Shown here one piece after another: positions 25,115-31,291 of a stretch of 41,912 nt of DNA. The translations under genes were made by a program, and so were the position numbers. Where the stretch lies: positions 1 to 41,912 of the forward strand of contig JABBOD010000024.1 of NCBI GenBank assembly GCA_019351995.1, in the 5' to 3' direction. Under the pieces are notes generated by a model. It saw only the letters and a program-made list of their open reading frames with translations, had not been told where the DNA came from and did no database searches. Numbering within the stretch: position 1 is the stretch's first letter; each line of letters opens with the position of its first letter. This DNA is from Acidobacteriota bacterium. Lineage in GTDB: Bacteria; Actinomycetota; Actinomycetes; Actinomycetales; Microbacteriaceae.

Positions 25115-25942
25115 CTACGCGCCGCGCGCGATCTCTGCGGCGCGTCCCAGTGCGGCGGCGGTGGCGCGATCGAAGAGCTCAGTGAGGCCGGCGGACTCCA
25201 GGACCTCGATGGCGCGCTCGGTGGTGCCATGGGGGCTCGTGACGCGACGGCGGAGCTCGGCCGGGTCGGCATCCGACACCGCCAACAGTTCGGACGCCCC
25301 CCGGAAGGTCTGCTCGACCATCAGCCGAGATTGCGCCTCGTCGAAGCCGAGGTTGCGGGCAGCACGGGTGAGCTGCTCGATCAGGTAGAAGACATAGGCG
25401 GGACCGGAACCCGAGATGGTGCTCAACGCGTCGATCTGGGACTCCGGCAGCTCGATTACGGCACCGACGGTCTCGAACATTCTGCGCACGAGCGCGGTGT
25501 CGGATGCGACGGCACGCGACCCGGCGGCGACCCCGGTCACGCCCAGCCCGACGAGCGCCGGCGTGTTGGGCATCGACCGGAACACGACATTCGGGACAAG
25601 CTCGTGCATCGTGGCGATGGTCACCCCCGCCGCGACGCTGACCACGAGCGCGTCGGGCGCCAGCAACGGGCGGATGCCACGCAGCAGATCGGCCACCATC
25701 GCGGGTTTCACGCCGATCAGCACGATCTTCGCGCCATCCAGGGCGGTGGCCGTGGCAGTCGGATCGGATTCGAGAGCGAGCGAGACCACCCCCTCCTGCC
25801 GGAGGGCCGCCGCTTTCGCCTCCGTGCGATTGGTGACGGCAATCCCGGCGGTGTCCACACCGGGTGCGAGCAGACCAGACAGGATGGCGCCGCCCATCGA
25901 GCCGGCACCCAGGATGGCGATCTTCGGAAGCGAGACGGTCAT
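25115..25942 (-). CDS. proC: Pyrroline-5-carboxylate reductase
   Basis: A 275-residue NAD(P)H-dependent enzyme for the last step of proline synthesis. The Rossmann motif IAILGAGSMGGAILSGLL is at the N-terminus, VLIGVKPAMVADLL and RSMPNTPALVGLGVTG are in the middle, and the C-terminal signature SGSGPAYVFYLIEQL with DEAQSRLMVEQT and SPHGTTERAI closes the active site. The ATG at 25942 is chosen because TACACT sits 6 bases upstream. The upstream region is shared with a divergent CDF transporter gene, and the two -10 boxes overlap. Confidence 0.95.
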   Translation of the reverse strand: MTVSLPKIAILGAGSMGGAILSGLLAPGVDTAGIAVTNRTEAKAAALRQEGVVSLALESDPTATATALDGAKIVLIGVKPAMVADLLRGIRPLLAPDALVVSVAAGVTIATMHELVPNVVFRSMPNTPALVGLGVTGVAAGSRAVASDTALVRRMFETVGAVIELPESQIDALSTISGSGPAYVFYLIEQLTRAARNLGFDEAQSRLMVEQTFRGASELLAVSDADPAELRRRVTSPHGTTERAIEVLESAGLTELFDRATAAALGRAAEIARGA

Positions 25943-25948
25943 GCTCGA

Positions 25949-25958
25949 AGTGTAGGTT
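25949..25958. promoter_or_regulatory. Overlapping divergent -10 boxes of proC and the CDF gene
   Basis: Minus strand TACACT (25949-25954) is 6 bases before the proC ATG. Plus strand TAGGTT (25953-25958) is 6 bases before the GTG of the CDF gene. They share TA at 25953-25954, so the two promoters cannot be independent, and all of the 22-base intergenic space is used. Confidence 0.6.
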
Positions 25959-25964
25959 GGCGGG

Positions 25965-26927
25965 GTGAGTGAGAGCGGCGGAAACAAGGCGATCATCGCG
26001 GCGATGCTCGCCAATCTGGGCATCGCCATCACCAAGCTGATCGCGGCGCTGTTCTCGGGATCCGGCGCGATGCTGGCCGAGGCGGTGCACTCCTTCGCCG
26101 ACACGGCCAATCAGATCCTGCTGCTGATCGGCGGTCGCCGTTCACGCAAGGAGGCTGACGCGGAGCATCCATTCGGCTATGGGCGCGCGCGCTACCTGTA
26201 TGGCTTCCTGGTCGCCATCATTCTTTTCACGATCGGCGGCGCGTATTCGCTCTACGAGGGGATCCATAAGCTCCAGCAGCCGGAGCCGCTCGAGGTCGTC
26301 TGGCTGCCTCTGGTCGTCATCGTGATTGCGATCGTCCTGGAGGGCTTCTCGTTCCGCACCGCCCGACGGGAAGCACTGCCGTTCAAGGGGTCCGGGTCGT
26401 GGATCTCGTTCATCCGCCGAGCGAAGGCCCCCGAACTGCCCATCGTCCTCCTCGAGGACACCGCGGCGCTGATCGGCCTGGTCTTCGCGCTGCTCGGGGT
26501 GGGACTCACGATCCTGACCGGCAACCCGGTGTTCGACTCGCTCGGCACCTTGGCGATCGGCGTGCTGCTGATCCTGGTCGCGCTCGTGCTCGGCATCGAG
26601 ACGAAGAGCCTGCTCCTGGGCGAGGGTGCATCACCCGAGAATGTCGCGACCATTCGGGATGTCATCAACGCCAACCCGGCGGTCGAATCGCTGATCCACA
26701 TGAAGACCCTCTATCTCGGGCCGGATGAGCTGATGGTCGCCGCGAAGGTCGCTTTCCCACCCTCCACACGACTGGTCGAGATCGCGGTCGCCATCGACGC
26801 GCTGGAGGCGGATATCCGCTCGAAGATTCCGGCGGCCCGTGTCATCTATATCGAACCTGACCTGTACCACCCGCCCGCCGACGGCAACCCGTCCACCGAC
26901 GCGATCATCCTCAAGAGCGAGGATTAG
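25965..26927 (+). CDS. Cation diffusion facilitator (CDF) family transporter
   Basis: A 320-residue inner-membrane transporter for divalent metals (Zn, Fe, Mn or Co) exchanged for protons. The first helices carry EAVHSFADTANQILLLIGG with the paired Asp/His-type metal site (HSFAD), and later helices show LEDTAALIGLVFALLG, the second half of the site. A short cytosolic C-terminal domain follows, ending with YIEPDLYHP. Metal specificity cannot be read. The GTG start has TAGGTT 6 bases upstream. The stop codon overlaps the stop of the convergent MFS gene by two bases. Confidence 0.92.
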   Translation: MSESGGNKAIIAAMLANLGIAITKLIAALFSGSGAMLAEAVHSFADTANQILLLIGGRRSRKEADAEHPFGYGRARYLYGFLVAIILFTIGGAYSLYEGIHKLQQPEPLEVVWLPLVVIVIAIVLEGFSFRTARREALPFKGSGSWISFIRRAKAPELPIVLLEDTAALIGLVFALLGVGLTILTGNPVFDSLGTLAIGVLLILVALVLGIETKSLLLGEGASPENVATIRDVINANPAVESLIHMKTLYLGPDELMVAAKVAFPPSTRLVEIAVAIDALEADIRSKIPAARVIYIEPDLYHPPADGNPSTDAIILKSED

Positions 26928-28171
26928 GCCGCCTCGTCGACCGGCCCTGGCGGCTTCGACGGCGGAACGCCCGCCGCGCGGAGTCCGCGGACGCTCGGGT
27001 GGGCAGCCACGCCGACGAGTGTCAAGAACGTGAGACTCGAGGCGAAGATCAGGACGAGTGGCGGCCCGATGACGGCGGCGATCGGAGCGACGATGGCGAG
27101 GCCAACCGGGCGCAGCGCCGTCGATCCCAGCCAATCGAACGACGAGACCCGCGCGATCAGATGGTCGGGCACGTTGTCCTGCAGTGCGGTGAACCACAGG
27201 GTGTTGGAGACGCTGAAGCCGAGGCCAAACAGCACGGCGCCGCCGACCAGCACCCAGAGGGGCGCGGTCAGCCCGAGCGCGAGCAGAAGCGCGAGGGGGG
27301 CTGCAGCCACCAGGCTGGACGTGACGAGAGGGCGCTTCGGCCGGATTCTGAGGGAGATGAGGTCGCCGACAATCGCCCCGACACCGGTGACCGACGCGAT
27401 CAGGGCCCAGGTGGTCGCGCCGTCGTAGCGGGCGTTGGCGATCACCGGTCCGAGCACGCTGAAAGAGGCGAGCACGAAGAGCTGAAACTCCATGAAGCTC
27501 AGAATCATCAGGCCGATCCAGCGCGTCTCCACCACGGCGCGGAACCCTTCGGCGATCTCGCGGAGGATGCCGATCCGCTCCTTCAGCACGCGCGGCGGGA
27601 CGGCCACCCGAGCGAGGAAGATGGCGCTGACACCGAACGACAGCGCGTCGAGGCCTACCGCCCACGCATTGCCCGCAAACGCGATGACCGCCGCCGCGAT
27701 GACCGGCCCCGCGATCGTCGAGACGTTGCCGGTGGCGGAGAGCAGCCCGTTGGCGCTCTGACGTTCGCCAGACGGCACGGCCTCCTGGACGAGCCCGGAG
27801 GATGCCGGGCGGAAGAAGGCCGACGCCGCGCCGTTCCCGGCTTGGAGCAGCATCATGGCCCAGAGGTCTGGCGCGTGCTGCAGCAGGACGAGCGCGAATG
27901 CCCCCTGCGTGACCAGCCGCGCGAGATCACTGACGACCATGATGCGCTTCCGCGGAAGCCGATCCGCCCAGGCGCCGCCGAGCAGGAGAAAGAGCACGAG
28001 CGGGATGGTCCTCGCGGCGAGCACCAGCCCGAGAGAGGTCGCCGAGTGGGTGGTGGCGAGCACCGCGAAGGTCACGGCGATCGGCGCGATCTGGTCGCCG
28101 AGCGTGCTGACCGACTGCGCGAGGAAGATCCGCCGGAACTGCGGTTCAGCGAGCAGGGTGAGGGCTGACAT
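26924..28171 (-). CDS. MFS transporter
   Basis: A 415-residue polytopic membrane protein of the major facilitator superfamily, probably a drug or metabolite exporter of the MFS_3 (enterobactin exporter-like) group. Landmarks are RRIFLAQSVSTLGDQIAP, GGAWADRLPRKRIMVVSD (motif A), and about twelve hydrophobic segments. The ATG at 28171 is chosen because upstream sequence in this frame is tadA out of frame. It starts 4 bases after the tadA stop (TGAGGCAATG), so the two genes are coupled. The substrate is unknown. Confidence 0.9.
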   Translation of the reverse strand: MSALTLLAEPQFRRIFLAQSVSTLGDQIAPIAVTFAVLATTHSATSLGLVLAARTIPLVLFLLLGGAWADRLPRKRIMVVSDLARLVTQGAFALVLLQHAPDLWAMMLLQAGNGAASAFFRPASSGLVQEAVPSGERQSANGLLSATGNVSTIAGPVIAAAVIAFAGNAWAVGLDALSFGVSAIFLARVAVPPRVLKERIGILREIAEGFRAVVETRWIGLMILSFMEFQLFVLASFSVLGPVIANARYDGATTWALIASVTGVGAIVGDLISLRIRPKRPLVTSSLVAAAPLALLLALGLTAPLWVLVGGAVLFGLGFSVSNTLWFTALQDNVPDHLIARVSSFDWLGSTALRPVGLAIVAPIAAVIGPPLVLIFASSLTFLTLVGVAAHPSVRGLRAAGVPPSKPPGPVDEAA

Positions 28172-28175
28172 TGCC

Positions 28176-28685
28176 TCAATGATGCAGCGAGCCGTGTCCG
28201 TCCAGCTCTGAGCCGCGCTGTCCGCGGAAGAAGCCGCTGAGCAAAGCGCCGCACTCGTGCTCGAGGACCCCCCCGAGCACATCGACGCGGTGGTTGAGCC
28301 GGCGGTCACGCAGCAGCTCATGCACGCTGCCAGCAGCACCGGCCTTCTCATCCCACGCACCGAAGACCACTCGGGGGATCCGGGCAGACAGGATGGCACC
28401 AGCGCACAGCACGCACGGCTCGAGCGTGACCACCAGCGTCGTGTCCGTGAGGCGCCAGTCGCCGCGCAGCTCGGCTGCCCGCCGGATCGCCAGCACCTCG
28501 GCGTGGGCGGTCGGATCGTGCAGCTTCTCGCGCTCGTTGTGGGCCAGAGCGAGCACGGAGCCGTCGGCGTCGAGCAGGACGGCGCCCACCGGAACGTCCC
28601 CGGTGCGGATCGCCAGCTCAGCTTCCGCGAGCGCGGCACGCATGGCGGCGCGGGCCTCATCGTCCGAGAGCGGCGGCTGCGGCAT
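28176..28685 (-). CDS. tadA: tRNA-specific adenosine deaminase
   Basis: A 169-residue zinc deaminase that converts the wobble adenosine of tRNA-Arg(ACG) to inosine. The zinc site is HAE in [12 protein letters not shown] and the PCVLC motif in [12 protein letters not shown], with [20 protein letters not shown] typical of TadA. The ATG at 28685 has GAGAGGG about 6 bases upstream; an ATG at 28724 in the same frame is also possible but adds a basic, non-conserved tail. It is followed by an MFS gene after 4 bases and is divergent from upp. Confidence 0.92.
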   Translation of the reverse strand: MPQPPLSDDEARAAMRAALAEAELAIRTGDVPVGAVLLDADGSVLALAHNEREKLHDPTAHAEVLAIRRAAELRGDWRLTDTTLVVTLEPCVLCAGAILSARIPRVVFGAWDEKAGAAGSVHELLRDRRLNHRVDVLGGVLEHECGALLSGFFRGQRGSELDGHGSLHH

Positions 28686-28718
28686 CCATCGCCCTCTCGC
28701 TCGTCTTCGTCTCGCCAG

Positions 28719-28724
28719 TAGCAT
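28719..28724 (+). promoter_or_regulatory. Leaderless-type -10 box for upp
   Basis: TAGCAT ends 7 bases before the ATG of upp; no Shine-Dalgarno sequence is present. Confidence 0.5.
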
Positions 28725-28731
28725 CGAGCCT

Positions 28732-29364
28732 ATGCGAGTGCACGTAGCCGATCACCCCCTCATCACCCACAAGCTGACGGTGCTTCGCGATCACACGACG
28801 CCGTCTCCGACCTTCCGCGCGCTCGCCGAGGAGCTGATGACCCTGCTCGCCTATGAGGCGACGCGCGGCGTCCGCACCACCCCGGTGACCGTGACCACCC
28901 CGGTCGCGCAGGCGCACGGCCTTGCGATCTCGGACCCCAAGCCGCTGGTGGTGCCGATTCTGCGCGCAGGGCTCGGGCTGCTCGAGGGCATGGTCAAACT
29001 CATCCCCACCGCCGAAGTCGGGTTTCTCGGCATGGTGCGCAACGAGGAGACGCTACAGCCCGACATCTACGCGGAGCGCCTCCCCGAGGACCTCGCCAAC
29101 CGGCAGTGCTTCGTGCTCGACCCGATGCTGGCAACCGGAGGCTCGCTGATCGCCGCCATCGACTACCTCTTCGCCCGAGGGGCGATGGATGTCACGGCGG
29201 TCTGCCTGATTGGCGCGCCAGAAGGTTTGGAGGCCGTCCGCGCCGCCACGGAGGGCCGCGAGGTCACCATCGTGCTCGGTGCCCTCGACGAGAAACTCAA
29301 CGAGGTCGGGTACATCGTTCCCGGCCTCGGGGATGCCGGTGACCGCCTGTACGGAACGGTCTGA
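28732..29364 (+). CDS. upp: Uracil phosphoribosyltransferase
   Basis: A 210-residue salvage enzyme that makes UMP from uracil and PRPP. Landmarks are the N-terminal [19 protein letters not shown], the [13 protein letters not shown] region, the PRPP loop [12 protein letters not shown] and the C-terminal [14 protein letters not shown] that shapes the uracil site. Length is normal. The ATG has a -10 box 7 bases upstream and lies in a short divergent region with tadA. Confidence 0.96.
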   Translation: MRVHVADHPLITHKLTVLRDHTTPSPTFRALAEELMTLLAYEATRGVRTTPVTVTTPVAQAHGLAISDPKPLVVPILRAGLGLLEGMVKLIPTAEVGFLGMVRNEETLQPDIYAERLPEDLANRQCFVLDPMLATGGSLIAAIDYLFARGAMDVTAVCLIGAPEGLEAVRAATEGREVTIVLGALDEKLNEVGYIVPGLGDAGDRLYGTV

Positions 29365-29388
29365 GCCGCCCAGGTTGCATTTCCTGCG

Positions 29389-29411
29389 TGCGTGCAAGAA
29401 ACTTGCACGCA
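29389..29411 (+). repeat. 23-bp perfect palindrome downstream of upp
   Basis: TGCGTGCAAG and CTTGCACGCA are perfect 10-base inverted arms around an AAA centre, 24 bases after the upp stop. There is no U tract, so it reads more like a protein binding site or a hairpin than an intrinsic terminator. Confidence 0.55.
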
Positions 29412-29512
29412 TGACCGACCACTCGCGCACCCTGACCTCCCTCGAGGCCCCTGGGACTGCCGGCATGATGATGCCGGTGCGTGCGGTCGCGTGTTGTCGA
29501 ATGTGTGCCTGA
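29411..29512 (+). CDS. Candidate 33-residue upstream ORF ending in Cys codons
   Basis: An open frame from ATG 29411 to TGA 29512 ends VRAVACCRMCA, with three TGT codons close to the stop (TGT TGT CGA ATG TGT). TGT is the less favoured Cys codon in a genome this GC-rich. An alternative shorter start is at ATG 29465 (MMMPV...), which sits in a hairpin. It lies upstream of the winged-helix regulator. It may be a leader peptide responding to cysteine supply, or it may not be translated. No Shine-Dalgarno sequence is seen. Confidence 0.3.
   Translation: MTDHSRTLTSLEAPGTAGMMMPVRAVACCRMCA
29460..29477 (+). repeat. Hairpin containing the alternative start of the upstream ORF
   Basis: CCGGCAT (29460-29466) and ATGCCGG (29471-29477) are perfect arms around GATG. 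Three in-frame ATGs of the upstream ORF lie in this hairpin, so folding could hide its start codons. Confidence 0.4.
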
Positions 29513-29666
29513 CGGCCACTCCCGCGCCGAGTTCTCTCCGATGACGAACTCCCGGACCCCCGCCGATCCCGGTGAGGACTCCGTCACTCTGCACTCCGAC
29601 ACACTCGCGGAGCGATCTGCGGTGGACTCCACCGCGGCGGCCGCAACAGACCAAGGATTCGACACC

Positions 29667-30380
29667 ATGTCGCTCGCCACTCTCGACGCCCTGCGTCCCA
29701 CCGCACGCCCCCTCGTCCGCCCCGCCCCCGCGCCAGACGCCCAGACTCCCCCTCGAGCGGTGCGCCCGGTGCCGGAGGGCACCGAAGCTCGCGGATTCGC
29801 GCTCTACGTCGGCATCGACGAGCTCAAGGCCGCTGCGGCCGGAACCGACCTCGGCGAGGTGGTGACCGCGCTGCGTCGACTCGCCGCGGAACTCGTCCCC
29901 GGGGCCGAGACCTACGCGTCGGTCGCGCTCGCGCCGGCAGGCGCGGGAGGCCGCGATGTCGATGTCGTCCGACTGGCCTTGCAGGACCCAGCAGCGCTCG
30001 CGAGGCGTCGCCAGGAGGTCGCTCCCCCGAGCCCGGAACCCAAGGGCGGGGTGGTGATCGACATCTCGCGCAAGCGAGTGCTTCTCGACGGCGAGGTCTC
30101 GCCGCTGACCTACAAGGAGTTCGAGTTGCTCCAGTTCCTCGTGCTCCGCGAGGGACGCACGATCGACCGCAGCGAGATCATCGCCACCCTGTGGGCGGAT
30201 GGTGACGACGACGAGACCCCCAGCGAGCGCACGATCGACGTGCACGTTCGACGACTCCGGTCGAAACTCGGCGCGTACGAGGACATCGTGCGCACCGTGC
30301 GCGGCGCTGGATATCGCTTCGACCGACACGCGGACGTCACCATTCGCTGGGCGTCGACCCCCTCGCCCGACATCTTCTGA
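29667..30380 (+). CDS. Winged-helix regulator with a non-receiver N-terminal domain
   Basis: A 237-residue protein. Residues 1-40 are Pro/Ala-rich, 42-115 form a small alpha/beta domain (GFALYVGIDELKAA...LRRLAAELVPG...VRLALQDP), and 130-220 form an OmpR/PhoB-type DNA-binding domain (VVIDISRKRVLLDG, LTYKEFELLQFL, RTIDVHVRRLRSKLG, IVRTVRGAGYRF). The N-terminal domain is not a response-regulator receiver: no phospho-acceptor Asp pocket is evident. I use the ATG at 29667, with AAGGA about 10 bases upstream; the frame is open from 29481, with another ATG at 29541. It may respond to something other than a histidine kinase; I cannot name it. Confidence 0.8.
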   Translation: MSLATLDALRPTARPLVRPAPAPDAQTPPRAVRPVPEGTEARGFALYVGIDELKAAAAGTDLGEVVTALRRLAAELVPGAETYASVALAPAGAGGRDVDVVRLALQDPAALARRRQEVAPPSPEPKGGVVIDISRKRVLLDGEVSPLTYKEFELLQFLVLREGRTIDRSEIIATLWADGDDDETPSERTIDVHVRRLRSKLGAYEDIVRTVRGAGYRFDRHADVTIRWASTPSPDIF

Positions 30381-30457
30381 CACGAGGCTCGCCACGCACC
30401 CCCACCGGGCAGTCATCCACGTCGCCGAGCCGACAATCGCGCACACCCCGTGCGACC

Positions 30458-30538
30458 CCAAATCAAGGCTGGGGTGAGCAGAGGTCCCCGCCCCAAGGGG
30501 TGTGCGGCGTCCGGGATGTCGCCCCAGCCTTGATTTGG
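30458..30538. repeat. 81-bp element with perfect 17-bp terminal inverted repeats
   Basis: CCAAATCAAGGCTGGGG (30458-30474) is repeated in inverted form as CCCCAGCCTTGATTTGG (30522-30538) with 47 bases between. No target-site duplication is obvious and no transposase is nearby. It may be a small non-autonomous element, a REP-like element or an RNA stem. Copies elsewhere in the genome would settle which. Confidence 0.7.
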
Positions 30539-30629
30539 CAGCGTTCGCCCGGACGCGCGCGTCGCGATCGCAGCGCGAGCGAGCCCGGGATCGGGCGTGC
30601 AGACCCCCTCTGGGGAATCTCTCAGCAAA

Positions 30630-30669
30630 ATAACGTTCTGGTAACTAGACACCGTTACCTCACCGTTAT
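30630..30669. promoter_or_regulatory. 40-bp nested palindromic operator
   Basis: Four hexamers form two nested inverted pairs: ATAACG (30630-30635) with CGTTAT (30664-30669), and GGTAAC (30640-30645) with GTTACC (30654-30659). Centres of neighbouring outer and inner boxes are 10 bp apart on each side. This looks like a binding site for two dimers on the same DNA face. It covers the -35 of the promoter at 30646-30674. Confidence 0.6.
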
Positions 30670-30674
30670 ACATT
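30646..30674 (+). promoter_or_regulatory. Candidate sigma-A promoter inside the palindromic operator
   Basis: TAGACA (30646-30651, five of six bases of TTGACA) and TACATT (30669-30674, fits TANNNT) are separated by 17 bp. Transcription would begin near 30681 and run into a stretch with no coding sequence before the MarR gene. Confidence 0.5.
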
Positions 30675-30680
30675 TCAAGA

Positions 30681-30785
30681 GCGTTAGTTGTTTGCTGTGG
30701 CAGCGAAGCGCGGAATGTGATTGCAGGACACTCTTGGTGCAAGGGAGAGGGTCGGCCGCGTGCCTCTGCGGCCGGCCCTCAATCC
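30681..30785 (+). ncRNA. Candidate small RNA between operator-promoter and hairpin
   Basis: A non-coding stretch of about 100 bases begins at the predicted transcription start and ends with a 13-bp hairpin at 30747-30780 (one G-U pair, 8-base loop). A smaller hairpin (CTCTTG/CAAGGG) lies before it. It could equally be the 5' leader of the MarR-photolyase mRNA. It matches no known RNA family that I recognise. Confidence 0.3.
30747..30780 (+). terminator. Strong hairpin before the MarR gene
   Basis: GAGGGTCGGCCGC (30747-30759) pairs with GCGGCCGGCCCTC (30768-30780), 13 bp with one G-U pair and an 8-base loop. Only a weak T-containing stretch follows, so termination would be partial or factor-assisted. 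Confidence 0.45.
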
Positions 30786-30835
30786 TGTTAACCCCGAGAT
30801 TTCGAGGGTCAGCGTGCAGGCGATCCGTCCCGTCC

Positions 30836-30841
30836 TAGAGT
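30836..30841 (+). promoter_or_regulatory. Leaderless-type -10 box for the MarR-photolyase unit
   Basis: TAGAGT ends 6 bases before the GTG of the MarR gene. Confidence 0.55.
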
Positions 30842-30847
30842 GGCTTC

Positions 30848-31291
30848 GTGAGCGATCGTTCCGTGGCCGTCGACGCCTGGGAGGCTCTCTACCGGGCTCA
30901 GGTGGCGGTGTTACGCGAGCTCCGCGCTGACTTCCCCGACGGCATCTCGATCACCGAGTACGACGTGCTGTTCAACCTGTCACGGCAGAGCGGGCACGCG
31001 CTGCGCATCCGGGAGCTGAACAAGCATCTGTTGCTGACTCAGCCGAGCGTGAGCCGACTGCTTGACCGCCTGGTCACCCGTGGTTTCATCACCAAGAGTG
31101 CTGACCCGGATGACGCCCGCGGCACGGTCGTGAGCCTCACCGATGCCGGGCTGGCCGAGTTCCGCCGGGTGGGAGCCCACCACAGTCGAGCGATCGCGCA
31201 GCGGATGGGCGTGCTCAGCATCGACGAGCTCACGGCGCTGACCGCGATCACCGACAAGCTGCGGGGCCGCGAGCCCACGGGGCGCGCGTGA
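30848..31291 (+). CDS. MarR family transcriptional regulator
   Basis: A 147-residue winged-helix protein. The HTH reads LRIRELNKHLLLTQPSVSRLLDRLVTRGFI and the wing DPDDARGTVVSLTDAG, typical of MarR, with flanking helices for dimerisation. No reactive cysteine is present, so a ligand rather than a thiol switch would be expected. Its TGA stop overlaps the GTG start of the photolyase gene (GTGA), so the two are translationally coupled. The 40-bp palindrome about 200 bp upstream is a possible autoregulatory site. Confidence 0.92.
   Translation: MSDRSVAVDAWEALYRAQVAVLRELRADFPDGISITEYDVLFNLSRQSGHALRIRELNKHLLLTQPSVSRLLDRLVTRGFITKSADPDDARGTVVSLTDAGLAEFRRVGAHHSRAIAQRMGVLSIDELTALTAITDKLRGREPTGRA

Larger units (their letters stand above)
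30381..30847 (+). other. 467-bp intergenic region rich in inverted repeats
   Basis: No convincing gene longer than a few codons is visible. In order it holds an 81-bp element with 17-bp inverted ends (30458-30538), a 40-bp nested palindrome overlapping a candidate promoter (30630-30674), a strong 13-bp hairpin (30747-30780), and the leaderless-type promoter of the MarR gene (30836-30841). The stretch 30624-30700 is clearly more AT-rich than its surroundings. Confidence 0.75.

Noticed and set aside
26924..28660. A 578-codon frame suggesting a deaminase-MFS fusion
   Set aside because: The upstream 163 codons are tadA in another frame. The transporter homology begins at the ATG 28171, and tadA ends 4 bases before it in its own frame.
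30681..30785. Signal recognition particle RNA, 6C RNA or tmRNA
   Set aside because: The conserved GGAAGCAGC-type SRP loop, C-rich loops of 6C RNA, and tmRNA ends are all missing.
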